A stretch of 64,000 nucleotides of DNA from NCBI GenBank assembly GCA_947504205.1, contig CANNGL010000003.1:496001-560000 (forward strand). The letters run 5' to 3'. The translations under genes were made by a program, and so were the position numbers. The stretch's first letter is position 1. Each line of letters begins with the position of its first letter. The notes under the pieces are model-generated. The model saw nothing but the letters and a program-made list of their open reading frames with translations, ran no database searches and was not told the origin of the DNA. Of the stretch, positions 25,336 to 32,833 are shown piece by piece. The stretch comes from an uncultured Litoreibacter sp. GTDB taxonomy: Bacteria > Pseudomonadota > Alphaproteobacteria > Rhodobacterales > Rhodobacteraceae.

Positions 25336-27622
25336 TCTGAAACCCGACCCGACCCGTGCCGTTGAGTTCCTCTGCTGGCTGAACCCAGAGGCCTCTTTCT
25401 ATCTTGAGTCGATGGCGAACAAAGGCAAGGCGTCTCCGAAGGCAAAGGTCTTCGGACCTGCGGAACACGAGCAGGCCGTGGCCTTCGTTGCGTCTGGCAA
25501 TTCAGATGACACCCAGCGCAACATGTACTTCCTGCCGAATGCCGAGTTCTTGGAGGGCGCGCGCAAGAAAGAAAACTTTTCCGCCGTGCGCTTCCTGCAT
25601 GTCGATCTGGACTACAAAGACTATCCTGGCGACGAAAACGAAGTAGCAGACTACGTGATGGACATCCTCCTCGACGGCAAGAAGCGTCCGAAGGGTATTC
25701 CGCTGCCTACCGCGATCTCGTTTACGGGTGGTGGCTGTCAGGCAGTGTGGAAGCTGGACGAGCCGTTGAGCATCGACAAGGCCGAGGAACTCAATAAAGC
25801 CTTGCTGTTTGTCCTTCAGGGCGGGCCGGGGACGCACAACGCCGACCGCCTGCTTCGCCTGCCTTGGACAATGAACTGGCTCAATGACATGAAGCGCGCG
25901 GATGGCCGCGAACCTGCTTTGTCTTGGGCGTTCGAACCGATGGACCTGACCAAGCCGCCCCGCACCTACTCGGCGGCTGACTTCCGGGTGAAGCTGCCCA
26001 AAGAGGAAGCCAAACCCAACGGGGAACTTTCGGTGTTGGCCGCACCTGTGGTCGAGATCGAACCGCTCCCACTTCCTGATCATCTTTATGAAGTGCTCCC
26101 CCCGGAACCGGAATGGGCCGAGGCGATCATGACGGGGAACAATCCGCCTGGAAGAACCTACCCGTCCCGCTCGGAACTGGTTTTTGCGGCTATCATCTGG
26201 ATGCTGGGCCAAGGTATGCAGCCGGGGCATGTCCTAGCGATTATCCTGTCACCAGACGTGGGCATCAGCGCACATGTGCTCCAGAATCCCAATCCGCGTG
26301 CGTACGCGCACAGGCAAGTTGTGCGAGCAATGGCTGCGATTGAGGTACGTACAGGCGGCTGGCCGATCCGCGATGGTGATGATCGCCCCATTCGGAATTT
26401 TCCGCAAAACATCCGTTACGCGCTTGCTGTGTTGGGCGTCGATGCCCAGCGCAACACGTTCACGCAGACGGACGAGTTTCGCGGCTACGGTCTTGATGGG
26501 CGTGACCTGAACGATATCGTGGAAATACTGTCCAGCGCGTTCCTGCGCGATTTGGACTTCATCGCAGCACCCGCCTACATCAAGCGTGAGTTGCTGGCCA
26601 TCGCGCACGAGCAACAGTACCACCCTGTGAAAGACTATCTTGGCGGGTTGGCGTGGGACGGTACGCCTCGCATCGACAAATGGTTGGCCGAATATTGCGG
26701 TGCCGAAGACAACGAGTTGAACGCCGAATTTGGCAGCAAACTTTTGATCGCAGGCGTGCGTTGCATCAAACAGCCGGGCGTCAAGTTCGACACGATGCTG
26801 GTGCTCGAAGGTGCGCAGGGGGCAGGTAAATCCCAGATTGCTCAACGTCTTGCCATCCGGGATGAGTGGTTCTGCGGCAGCCTCGACCTGAAGAGCGACG
26901 ACAAGACCAAAGCCGAAATGATGACCCGTGCTTGGGTTGTCGAGTGTCAGGAGTTGGACGGCATGAACAAGACGACGAGCCAGAGCTTGAAAAAGTTCTT
27001 GAGCACCGCTGTCGACATGTTCCGTCCTGCCTACGCGCGAAATGCCACGGAGTTTCGTCGTCACTGCATAATCTTAGGCACGACAAACGAGCGCGCCTAC
27101 CTACGCGACCGCACGGGTAATCGTCGGGTCTGGCCGGTGACTGTTGGGCAAATTGATCTTAAGCGCTTTACGGTCGAAGTCGATCAGCTTTGGGCAGAGG
27201 CGGTCGTACGAGAGGCCAAGGGCGAGTCGATCACCTTGTCGCAACAACTGTGGGATGCCGCTTCAGTCTTGCAGGGGCAACGTATGGTGGAAGACGCTTT
27301 TGAGGACGTCTTAAGCGCCGCCTTTAGCGAAACCGAAGGACGGGTGTCGATGGACAGCGTTAAGTTACTTCTGGGTCTCGACACGGCGCGTATGTTGCCG
27401 ATGGATGCTGAGCGTATCAATTCGGTCATGGCTAAGATGGGCTGGGACTATGGCACCCATCGGTTACACGACCTGGGTCGGCGTGAAAAACGCCAGCGCA
27501 AAGGGTTCGCGCACGGCGACATGGATGAGCGCAAGACTGAGTTCATCGCACACCGTATGGACAGTGGTGCGGTCGTGATCGTGCCTCTTGATACACGGTA
27601 TGAAGATGAACCGCCGTTTTGA
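25325..27622 (+). CDS. Primase-helicase (prim-pol domain plus VapE-like ATPase), element replication protein
   Basis: About 765 residues. The N-terminal third looks like an archaeo-eukaryotic primase: HVDLDYKDYPG near 88 (metal-binding Asp pair), ISFTGGGCQAVW near 132 and DRLLRLPWTMNW near 175. A middle part with EVLPPEPEWAEAI and a helical region precedes a VapE/D5-like SF3-type ATPase: Walker A EGAQGAGKSQIAQR near 497, Walker B-like WVVECQELDGMNK, and LGTTNERAYLRDRTGNRRVW. This pairing starts and unwinds element DNA. The start is at 25325, inside the end of the AlpA-like gene. It supports autonomous replication after excision. Confidence 0.88.
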   Translation: MAHNLKPDPTRAVEFLCWLNPEASFYLESMANKGKASPKAKVFGPAEHEQAVAFVASGNSDDTQRNMYFLPNAEFLEGARKKENFSAVRFLHVDLDYKDYPGDENEVADYVMDILLDGKKRPKGIPLPTAISFTGGGCQAVWKLDEPLSIDKAEELNKALLFVLQGGPGTHNADRLLRLPWTMNWLNDMKRADGREPALSWAFEPMDLTKPPRTYSAADFRVKLPKEEAKPNGELSVLAAPVVEIEPLPLPDHLYEVLPPEPEWAEAIMTGNNPPGRTYPSRSELVFAAIIWMLGQGMQPGHVLAIILSPDVGISAHVLQNPNPRAYAHRQVVRAMAAIEVRTGGWPIRDGDDRPIRNFPQNIRYALAVLGVDAQRNTFTQTDEFRGYGLDGRDLNDIVEILSSAFLRDLDFIAAPAYIKRELLAIAHEQQYHPVKDYLGGLAWDGTPRIDKWLAEYCGAEDNELNAEFGSKLLIAGVRCIKQPGVKFDTMLVLEGAQGAGKSQIAQRLAIRDEWFCGSLDLKSDDKTKAEMMTRAWVVECQELDGMNKTTSQSLKKFLSTAVDMFRPAYARNATEFRRHCIILGTTNERAYLRDRTGNRRVWPVTVGQIDLKRFTVEVDQLWAEAVVREAKGESITLSQQLWDAASVLQGQRMVEDAFEDVLSAAFSETEGRVSMDSVKLLLGLDTARMLPMDAERINSVMAKMGWDYGTHRLHDLGRREKRQRKGFAHGDMDERKTEFIAHRMDSGAVVIVPLDTRYEDEPPF

Positions 27623-27639
27623 GCCGCCCAGCGCAACCT

Positions 27640-27748
27640 GTAACGTAACATAAGGCCCAAACTGGCCTGCAATACCCGGCGGGGCGCTACGGTGCTCCGC
27701 CTTTTGCGTTTTTGAAACGTTCTAAGCTAAGTTACGGTTACAAGTTAC
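27640..27748. repeat. Clustered GTTAC/GTAAC motifs downstream of the primase gene
   Basis: GTAAC occurs twice in tandem at 27640 and 27645, and GTTAC three times at 27731, 27737 and 27744, i.e. opposite orientations on either side of the terminator hairpin. Short repeats beside a primase/helicase gene can be an initiator binding region; this is a possibility only. Confidence 0.4.
27678..27705 (+). terminator. Terminator of the primase-helicase transcript
   Basis: GGCGGGGC (27678-27685) pairs with GCTCCGCC (27694-27701), with one G-T pair, followed by TTTTGCGTTTTT. It lies 55 bases after the primase stop. From here to 27949 no gene is visible. Confidence 0.75.
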
Positions 27749-27949
27749 AAAAAAGATCGGCGGTAGACAAATGAGCCCGCGATTTTTTGGGCACTACAGA
27801 GGGGCGTACAGGGCGCTTTGGGCCTGTGGTAGGTGTGGGGGTAAAGGCACGCCCCGGCACAGCCTACGCGGCCCGCTCCGGGCCTTTCCCGCCCGTTGCG
27901 CTGGGTTGGCAGGTATGGGTTGCGTCAGTGCACCGGGCTAACCCCACGT

Positions 27950-28633
27950 CTAATTGACGCTGAGCGATTGAGTCTGCCAGCTACCGCTTTCGGGGAAATA
28001 TCGGGTCGTGCCGGAAAATGTGCCTCTCAGCATCGCCCCGAACCCATTTTGGGCGTCAAAGTGACCATTCACTTGATACACGCAATCACCGACATGGCGG
28101 GTGCCTGCCCCATATCGCCCCGGAAACTCGGCCGTTGATGGTGCGATCAGCCCCCGCCGCACATCCGCTTGGATCATGACATAGGCTTGGGACGCCTTCT
28201 GATCCGTGCATTGGGCAAGCCGTTCGGCTTCCGCCAAGGTAGCCCTGCGGCCCGCCTCCGCAGCATGGGCATCGGGATCAAGCTCGCGCAGTTGGGCAAA
28301 CCAACGGTCCTCATCAATTTTGCGCAGTTCTGCAAGAAACGCCGCCGGGTCAGTTTCGCGCAACTCTGCCAGATGGGCCTCACGTTCTTGATCGAACACG
28401 ACGGCTCCCGACAATACGAAGAAGCCTGACAAGAACATAATCAATAGGGCTTTGCCCCGATGCCGAAAATGTGGGAAGCCCTTCCCCGTGAACAGAGTAA
28501 ACGTAGCAACGACAAATAGTGCTGTGGACGCAAGCGTCTGTGCACTAGGGTTGGCCCTTTGCAAAAGCAAAAGAACGACGCCCAGCGCAATCAACTCCAA
28601 AACTAGAATCTGTGAACGGACAAAGGCTTTCAA
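27950..28633 (-). CDS. Membrane protein with 13-residue repeats and a secreted C-terminal domain
   Basis: The 227-residue protein starts at a TTG with AAGGAGA 8 bases upstream. Three hydrophobic helices in the first 80 residues are followed by three 13-residue repeats (HLAELRETDPAAF, LAELRKIDEDRWF, AQLRELDPDAHAA), likely a helical stalk, and then a domain with IAPSTAEFP and DAQNGFGAMLRGTF. That C-terminal pattern occurs in many small bacterial exported or membrane proteins of unknown function. It is the only minus-strand protein gene in the element's right half. Role unknown; superinfection or accessory function is conceivable. Confidence 0.72.
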   Translation of the reverse strand: MKAFVRSQILVLELIALGVVLLLLQRANPSAQTLASTALFVVATFTLFTGKGFPHFRHRGKALLIMFLSGFFVLSGAVVFDQEREAHLAELRETDPAAFLAELRKIDEDRWFAQLRELDPDAHAAEAGRRATLAEAERLAQCTDQKASQAYVMIQADVRRGLIAPSTAEFPGRYGAGTRHVGDCVYQVNGHFDAQNGFGAMLRGTFSGTTRYFPESGSWQTQSLSVN

Positions 28634-28750
28634 TGTTCTGTCTCCTTACAGCTATGTGACTCATATTCAACATGTCGCGGAGTCATTCGACAAGCCAAAT
28701 GAGACTTATAGTCTGTAGATCAATAGGCTACGTCGCTGCGCTATGGCCGA

Positions 28751-28963
28751 ATGGACATCAAGGCGGTCGTAGGCAGGAACGTAAGGAGATACCGAGAGCT
28801 GAAAGGCATCTCGCAGGAGGAACTTGCGTTTGACGCGGATTTGCACCGGACCTATGTCAGCGGCGTCGAGCGTGGAATACGAAATCCGACCGTACTGATC
28901 GTCGCAAAACTCGCGGAAGCGCTGAGCATAGCACCGTCTAAACTTCTAGAAACAAAGGAATAA
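28751..28963 (+). CDS. XRE-family repressor-like regulator
   Basis: A 70-residue protein made of one Cro/C1-type HTH: VGRNVRRYRELKGISQEELA, then HRTYVSGVERGIRNPTV and VAKLAEAL. This size and layout are typical of element repressors and of controller (C) proteins of restriction-modification systems. It lies at the right edge of the element, far from the methyltransferase, so a master repressor of the element is the simpler reading. No strong ribosome binding site is visible before the ATG. Confidence 0.85.
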   Translation: MDIKAVVGRNVRRYRELKGISQEELAFDADLHRTYVSGVERGIRNPTVLIVAKLAEALSIAPSKLLETKE

Positions 28964-28975
28964 TAGGAGAAGGGG

Positions 28976-29051
28976 TGGTGCCGCTGATAGGACTCGAACC
29001 TACGACCCCATCATTACGAATGACGTGCTCTACCAGCTGAGCTACAGCGGC
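28976..29051 (-). tRNA. tRNA-Thr(CGT), complete, carried by the element
   Basis: 76 bases including an encoded CCA. Acceptor GCCGCTG/CAGCGGC, D arm GCTCAGCTGGTAGAGC, anticodon stem CGTCA/TGATG, loop TTCGTAA with anticodon CGT, T arm GTAGG-TTCGAGT-CCTAT. It differs from the split host gene in the D loop (GCTCAGC versus GCTCAGA) and in the T stem (GTAGG/CCTAT versus GGGGG/CCCTT), so it is a diverged replacement rather than a repaired copy. Confidence 0.95.
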
Positions 29052-29069
29052 ATCCTTCTCTTTCTGCGA

Positions 29070-29089
29070 CCCTACTATGGCCCTACTAG
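29070..29089. repeat. Candidate integrase arm-type sites, right arm
   Basis: CCCTACTAT (29070) and CCCTACTAG (29081) repeat with an 11-base period, as two of the left-arm copies do. They lie about 60 bases inside the right core and outside the complete tRNA, which shows that the tRNA is within the element. Confidence 0.6.
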
Positions 29090-29149
29090 TTACTGCGCGC
29101 CTTCTCTAACTGACTGGTCTTGAACGTCAATCGCGGATGGACCCGCTAC

Positions 29150-29157
29150 TTACGAAT
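29150..29157. other. Attachment core, right end
   Basis: TTACGAAT, identical to 16720-16727 and flanked by different bases on the element side. It is the anticodon-loop end of the 5' half of the split tRNA. Confidence 0.82.
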
Positions 29158-29187
29158 GACGTGCTCTACCATCTGAGCTACAGCGGC
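29150..29187 (-). pseudogene. 5' half of the split tRNA-Thr(CGT) gene
   Basis: On the minus strand it gives acceptor strand GCCGCTG, D arm GCTCAGATGGTAGAGC, 5' anticodon stem CGTCA and loop TTCGTAA, then changes to unrelated sequence. With 16682-16727 it rebuilds one complete tRNA. A host promoter may still transcribe it into the element, towards the complete tRNA about 100 bases further on. Confidence 0.88.
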
Positions 29188-29216
29188 TTCGGCGCGGTCT
29201 CTAGCATCGCGTCGCG

Positions 29217-30707
29217 CTAGGGTGAAGTCTTATTTTCTGCGTCTTCAGCATCGTCGACATGTGAAATTTCGGTGTCTTCGACATCAATGATCTGAGCGTC
29301 ATCCACCTCCACATCTGCACTCTTGTCTTCGATGGCGCCGACGATAAGCGGCAGCATCTCAGTTCCCGCCGGAAGCGATAGTTCAGCCATCGGGGGATCT
29401 TTCCAACTCAGCGTATCGAAGCTGGAACAGTTGCTGCAAACCGGAGCCCAGCTTGCATGGATTTGTTGGCAATTCTCGCAAACCCATTGTGGCCCGCGAC
29501 TGACGCTCAATGCTTTAGCAAGCCACGCGCGCACCACGTGATCATCGGCGCCTTCGCCTCTTTCGATAGCGGCCATGATGGTAACGCTCCGCGCCGTGGG
29601 CTCGTCCTCGGCAAGCTTGCCAATGCTGCGGCGCGCTTCAGGAAAGTCTTCTGCGGCGATGTTCAACTCCGCCATGAGCATCTTTGTCTCGGGATGATCC
29701 GGATGGCTCTTTGTGAGGTTTCGGAACCTCTTGATCCGGGCCTCTGGCGTTTCGTTGGGGTCGATCGACGCGAATGCCGCTGCAAGGTCCGGATGGGGTT
29801 GAGCGTCCCAAGCCTTCTTGAGCACGCGCGTTGCGTATCTGGGTTTGTCCTGTTCGATGTAGCCTTGAGCCGCAAAAACGGCTGCGGGGATCAGGTCAGG
29901 TGATAGCCGGTTCGCCTCGATTGCCGCTTCGCGGGCCTCGATGGTCGAGCCTTCTTCCATGACGTCGCGTGCTTCCGACAGGGCGAGAACGGCGTCGCGT
30001 CTGCGGTGTACATCGCGCGGCAGAGACCCATGCTTGAGCTTGGCATTCAGGGTCTTGCGCGCGCCGCCCCAGTCTTCGTTGTTTGCCTGAAGTTTGAGCA
30101 ACACATCTTGCGTCTCCTCATGTTTGGGCTTCAGCGCAAACGCCTTCTCTGCAAGCTTCAAAGCGGTGTCGGTGTCACCTTCCGCAAGCTTTTGCTTCAT
30201 AATGCCACGCACGCCGACAAACCGGGTGCGATCATCAGCCAAAAGCCGTTTGTAAACCTGCTGCGCTTTCCGTGTATCCCCGCTGACCTCTGCCGCTTGT
30301 GCGGCGATAAGGTTGGTCAGTTCCGGGCGTTTGAGATACTTCTCCGCCTTGGCCGCTTTTGCCATTGCCGTCCGGCCTTCGCCCGAGGCCAAAGCCATCA
30401 GCCCGTCAGCCAAGGCTTCGAACCCTTTTCTCTCACGATTCCTGTCAAAGTACCGGGATACAGCGGTTTCGTCTCCGTTGAGAAATCTGAAAACAGCAAC
30501 GAGCAAACCCAGGATTTTGAGGGTAAGCCAGAAAGCGAAGAGCAGAACGACCACGCCGATCAATGCGGTCAGTGGGCTCAGCGTATACTCCATATTCGCA
30601 ATGGAAATCCGCACACCACCGCTCGTCTCAATCAGCGTGCCCAGACCCAAGGTCACAGCAATGATAATCGCGACAAAAACCAGAATTTTAATCAATGACC
30701 ACAACAT
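29217..30707 (-). CDS. hemY: HemY-type membrane protein with TPR repeats
   Basis: The 496-residue protein has two N-terminal membrane helices (LIKILVFVAIIIAVTLGLG and LTALIGVVVLLFAFWLTLKI region), the HemY_N segment RYFDRNRERKGFEAL, then TPR-like helical repeats (YIEQDKPRYATRVLKKAW), and a C-terminal CxxC...CxxC ribbon (WVCENCQQIHASWAPVCSNC) plus an acidic tail. HemY is linked to haem biosynthesis gene clusters; its mechanism is not settled. It is third in hemD-mitofilin-hemY. The ribbon resembles that of LapB/YciM-like proteins. Confidence 0.88.
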   Translation of the reverse strand: MLWSLIKILVFVAIIIAVTLGLGTLIETSGGVRISIANMEYTLSPLTALIGVVVLLFAFWLTLKILGLLVAVFRFLNGDETAVSRYFDRNRERKGFEALADGLMALASGEGRTAMAKAAKAEKYLKRPELTNLIAAQAAEVSGDTRKAQQVYKRLLADDRTRFVGVRGIMKQKLAEGDTDTALKLAEKAFALKPKHEETQDVLLKLQANNEDWGGARKTLNAKLKHGSLPRDVHRRRDAVLALSEARDVMEEGSTIEAREAAIEANRLSPDLIPAAVFAAQGYIEQDKPRYATRVLKKAWDAQPHPDLAAAFASIDPNETPEARIKRFRNLTKSHPDHPETKMLMAELNIAAEDFPEARRSIGKLAEDEPTARSVTIMAAIERGEGADDHVVRAWLAKALSVSRGPQWVCENCQQIHASWAPVCSNCSSFDTLSWKDPPMAELSLPAGTEMLPLIVGAIEDKSADVEVDDAQIIDVEDTEISHVDDAEDAENKTSP

Positions 30708-30716
30708 AATTTTTTC

Positions 30717-31985
30717 CTAGTTTTCGCCCAGAGCGTTTTCGAGAGAGGCGAACGCTTGCTCTGCGCTGACGCGTTCTTGTGCCTTGGATATCCAGTCCGA
30801 CATTGCGTCTTGGCCGCTTTGCGGCAACTGGTTTAGCATATCAATCGCTTGATTGAGATCGCCTGATCTAACCGCGGCATCGGCGCGTGACAGCACCGCG
30901 TCGGGATCGTCACCCTCACGAGGCGACAATGACCGCGCACCAAGTTGATCTTGCAGGAACAAACGCAGGCGGTCCTGAGTGCTATCACCTGCGATTTCGC
31001 GCAAGGAAACGGGCAAGGCGCTGCGGGCAGCATCTGAAAAACCACTTTGAAGTGAAACCAGACTGCTCACTCCGATCTCGGCAACCGACGACAGTTCAGC
31101 AGGCACTTCGGCCGCCCCCGCGATATCCGGCAAAGCGTCAGAGAAAGGTTGCCCGCTTGCCAGGGCATTGCGTACCTCATTCATCGCGCCACGCGCTTTT
31201 ACACGGGCCTCAGCAGCCGCGGCATCGGCGAGTTCTTCTTCTGCGGACGCAATTTGTTCCGAAGCGAAGGTGGCCATTTCTTCAAGGCTGCCCTGAAGTC
31301 TTTCAATCTCACTCTTTTGAGCATCGAGCGTGGCTCTGAGTTCATCGGAAAGAAGCGAAGGGTCTCCCTGCGGCGCGGCCTCGATGAGCGCGCTCAGCTC
31401 AGCAATTTGGGTGTCGAAGCTCAACTGATTGGACTGTAGCTCCGAAATTGTCGCGTCCCGTTCCTGAAGAGATCCCTGTAATTCAGCGATTTGAGCACCC
31501 TGCGCCGCAAGGTCACCTTGCAAGCTTTCCAATTCGGTCTGAAGATTCGTGGGTTGCAGATATTGCGACAGAGCAAACCCCAATCCTGCCGCCAAAACAC
31601 CGCCAAGTAGCATTGGCAGGAAGATCGGCGCGCGCGCTGGTTCGGCCGGTGCAGATTCTGCTGTCACCACAGCATCATCGGAGGTGTCTGTTTCTGCGGT
31701 AGCACTCGTGGAGGGGGGCTCTGACTCATCTACCAGTGTGGGGTCGAACGCATCTCCGGTGTTCTCATCGGGAGCAATCGGTTCCGGGTCGGCGGCTTTT
31801 TCGGATGTCTTACTGTCTTCAGCCGGCTGCGGTGCTGCATCGTCGGCCTCTAATATCAAAGGGCCGCTGCTATCAGCTTGCTCTGCGGACGCGGTGTCTT
31901 CTGACACAATTTCTGCGTCAGTGACATCTTTTGATTTCTGCGTCTTTTTCTTTGACCTAGACGAGGGCTTTCGTGAAGTGGCCAA
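30717..31985 (-). CDS. Mitofilin-family inner membrane protein
   Basis: The 422-residue protein has a Lys-rich N-terminus, a long Ala/Glu/Asp-rich low-complexity segment (about 20-120), one membrane helix (FLPMLLGGVLAAGLGFALSQ), a coiled coil with QGDLAAQGAQIAELQGSLQE and similar heptads, and a C-terminal helical domain ending in AFASLENALGEN. This layout, next to hemD and hemY, is that of the alphaproteobacterial homologue of mitochondrial mitofilin/Mic60, which shapes inner membranes and contacts the outer membrane. It starts 90 bases after the hemD stop and is co-directional. Confidence 0.85.
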   Translation of the reverse strand: MATSRKPSSRSKKKTQKSKDVTDAEIVSEDTASAEQADSSGPLILEADDAAPQPAEDSKTSEKAADPEPIAPDENTGDAFDPTLVDESEPPSTSATAETDTSDDAVVTAESAPAEPARAPIFLPMLLGGVLAAGLGFALSQYLQPTNLQTELESLQGDLAAQGAQIAELQGSLQERDATISELQSNQLSFDTQIAELSALIEAAPQGDPSLLSDELRATLDAQKSEIERLQGSLEEMATFASEQIASAEEELADAAAAEARVKARGAMNEVRNALASGQPFSDALPDIAGAAEVPAELSSVAEIGVSSLVSLQSGFSDAARSALPVSLREIAGDSTQDRLRLFLQDQLGARSLSPREGDDPDAVLSRADAAVRSGDLNQAIDMLNQLPQSGQDAMSDWISKAQERVSAEQAFASLENALGEN

Positions 31986-32074
31986 TGAACCTCTTCCTTT
32001 CTTAGGGAATAGCAGTGCGAAACGACTCCCCGACGCCGCCCCGCGATGAGTTTAGCCTAAGTCCTCCAAAGGTC

Positions 32075-32782
32075 TCAAGCATCACCACAACGCACAAGAT
32101 CAGCGATTTGATCCATTAGCGATTCAACTTCGGGTCTGCGCGCAACGTCTATGTGCAAAAATCCTTCTTTTTTAGCCGCTTCCGCGATTGTTGGGCTCAG
32201 GCAAACGGCGTGATGTCGCGCCTTCGCATCGTCTGACAACTCTGCTCCAATACGCCGCGCTGTTCGCGGGGAAAAAATGGGGATGCACACCGGCGCGTCG
32301 TCCTCAAGTAACCCCTGAGCCTTGCCAGATAGGGCGCGGTCGGCTTGTTGGTAGGTCACCAGTTCAATCAACGTGATCTGCGAAGGTTTCAACAGAGACT
32401 TCAGGTCATGCGCTACGTGCAGACCGCGAGAGTACAGCAGCGTTTGACCGTCAGCCTTTTCGCGCAAAAGACTCTCCAGTGCAGCCACGTCCCCGCCTGC
32501 AGAGATCGCCTCGAACCCCGCCGAATTCGCATGAGCCTGAGTTTTGTCCCCCACACAATATGCTGTCAGCCCGTGTCCGAATTTGAGTTGCCTCAATCCT
32601 TCGACACCATTGGCGGAGGTAAAGACGACGCCGTCGAGGTGTTGGTTTGGCGGCGTGGCCGCGAGAAATTCGATTTCGAAAACAGGCGATATATCGACCA
32701 GAACAGCTGACCCGAACCGCGCTTCCAGCTTCTGTTTCAATTCCAAAGACTGTGCTTTGGGACGGGTCAACAGAACCTTCAT
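32075..32782 (-). CDS. hemD: Uroporphyrinogen-III synthase
   Basis: The 235-residue protein begins [12 protein letters not shown] and shows the weakly conserved HemD pattern: [30 protein letters not shown] and [10 protein letters not shown]. It cyclises hydroxymethylbilane to uroporphyrinogen III, the common precursor of haem, sirohaem and cobalamin. The ATG at 32782 is followed by a proper start; readings extending to 33037 overlap divergent tsaD and are not credible. HemD is poorly conserved, so the family call leans partly on hemY and mitofilin next door. Confidence 0.85.
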   Translation of the reverse strand: MKVLLTRPKAQSLELKQKLEARFGSAVLVDISPVFEIEFLAATPPNQHLDGVVFTSANGVEGLRQLKFGHGLTAYCVGDKTQAHANSAGFEAISAGGDVAALESLLREKADGQTLLYSRGLHVAHDLKSLLKPSQITLIELVTYQQADRALSGKAQGLLEDDAPVCIPIFSPRTARRIGAELSDDAKARHHAVCLSPTIAEAAKKEGFLHIDVARRPEVESLMDQIADLVRCGDA

Positions 32783-32833
32783 GAGCGCTTTCTTTGCATT
32801 GTCTGGACCATGCCTTGGTGTTACCTGCGCCAC

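Larger units (their letters stand above)
16720..29157. mobile_element. 12.4-kb integrative element in tRNA-Thr(CGT), satellite-like, with restriction/defence-type cargo
   Basis: The limits are the direct repeat TTACGAAT at 16720-16727 and 29150-29157, with the two halves of one tRNA-Thr outside. Inside are a tyrosine integrase, an AlpA-like regulator, a primase-VapE protein, an XRE regulator, a membrane protein, a whole tRNA-Thr(CGT), a C5-cytosine methyltransferase and a five-gene nuclease/helicase operon. No capsid, tail, terminase or conjugation genes are present. The int-alpA-primase/helicase core resembles P4/PICI-type phage satellites, though int is central rather than terminal. Host genes on either side (histidine phosphatase and hemY) would be direct neighbours of the tRNA without it. 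Confidence 0.88.

Noticed and set aside
28976-29051. Reading the complete tRNA-Thr as the normal attachment end, with the element restoring the host gene by a matching 3' half
   Set aside because: The 5' half-gene at 29150-29187 would then be left unexplained, and the arm-type repeats at 29070-29089 would lie outside the element. The internal-tRNA model explains both.
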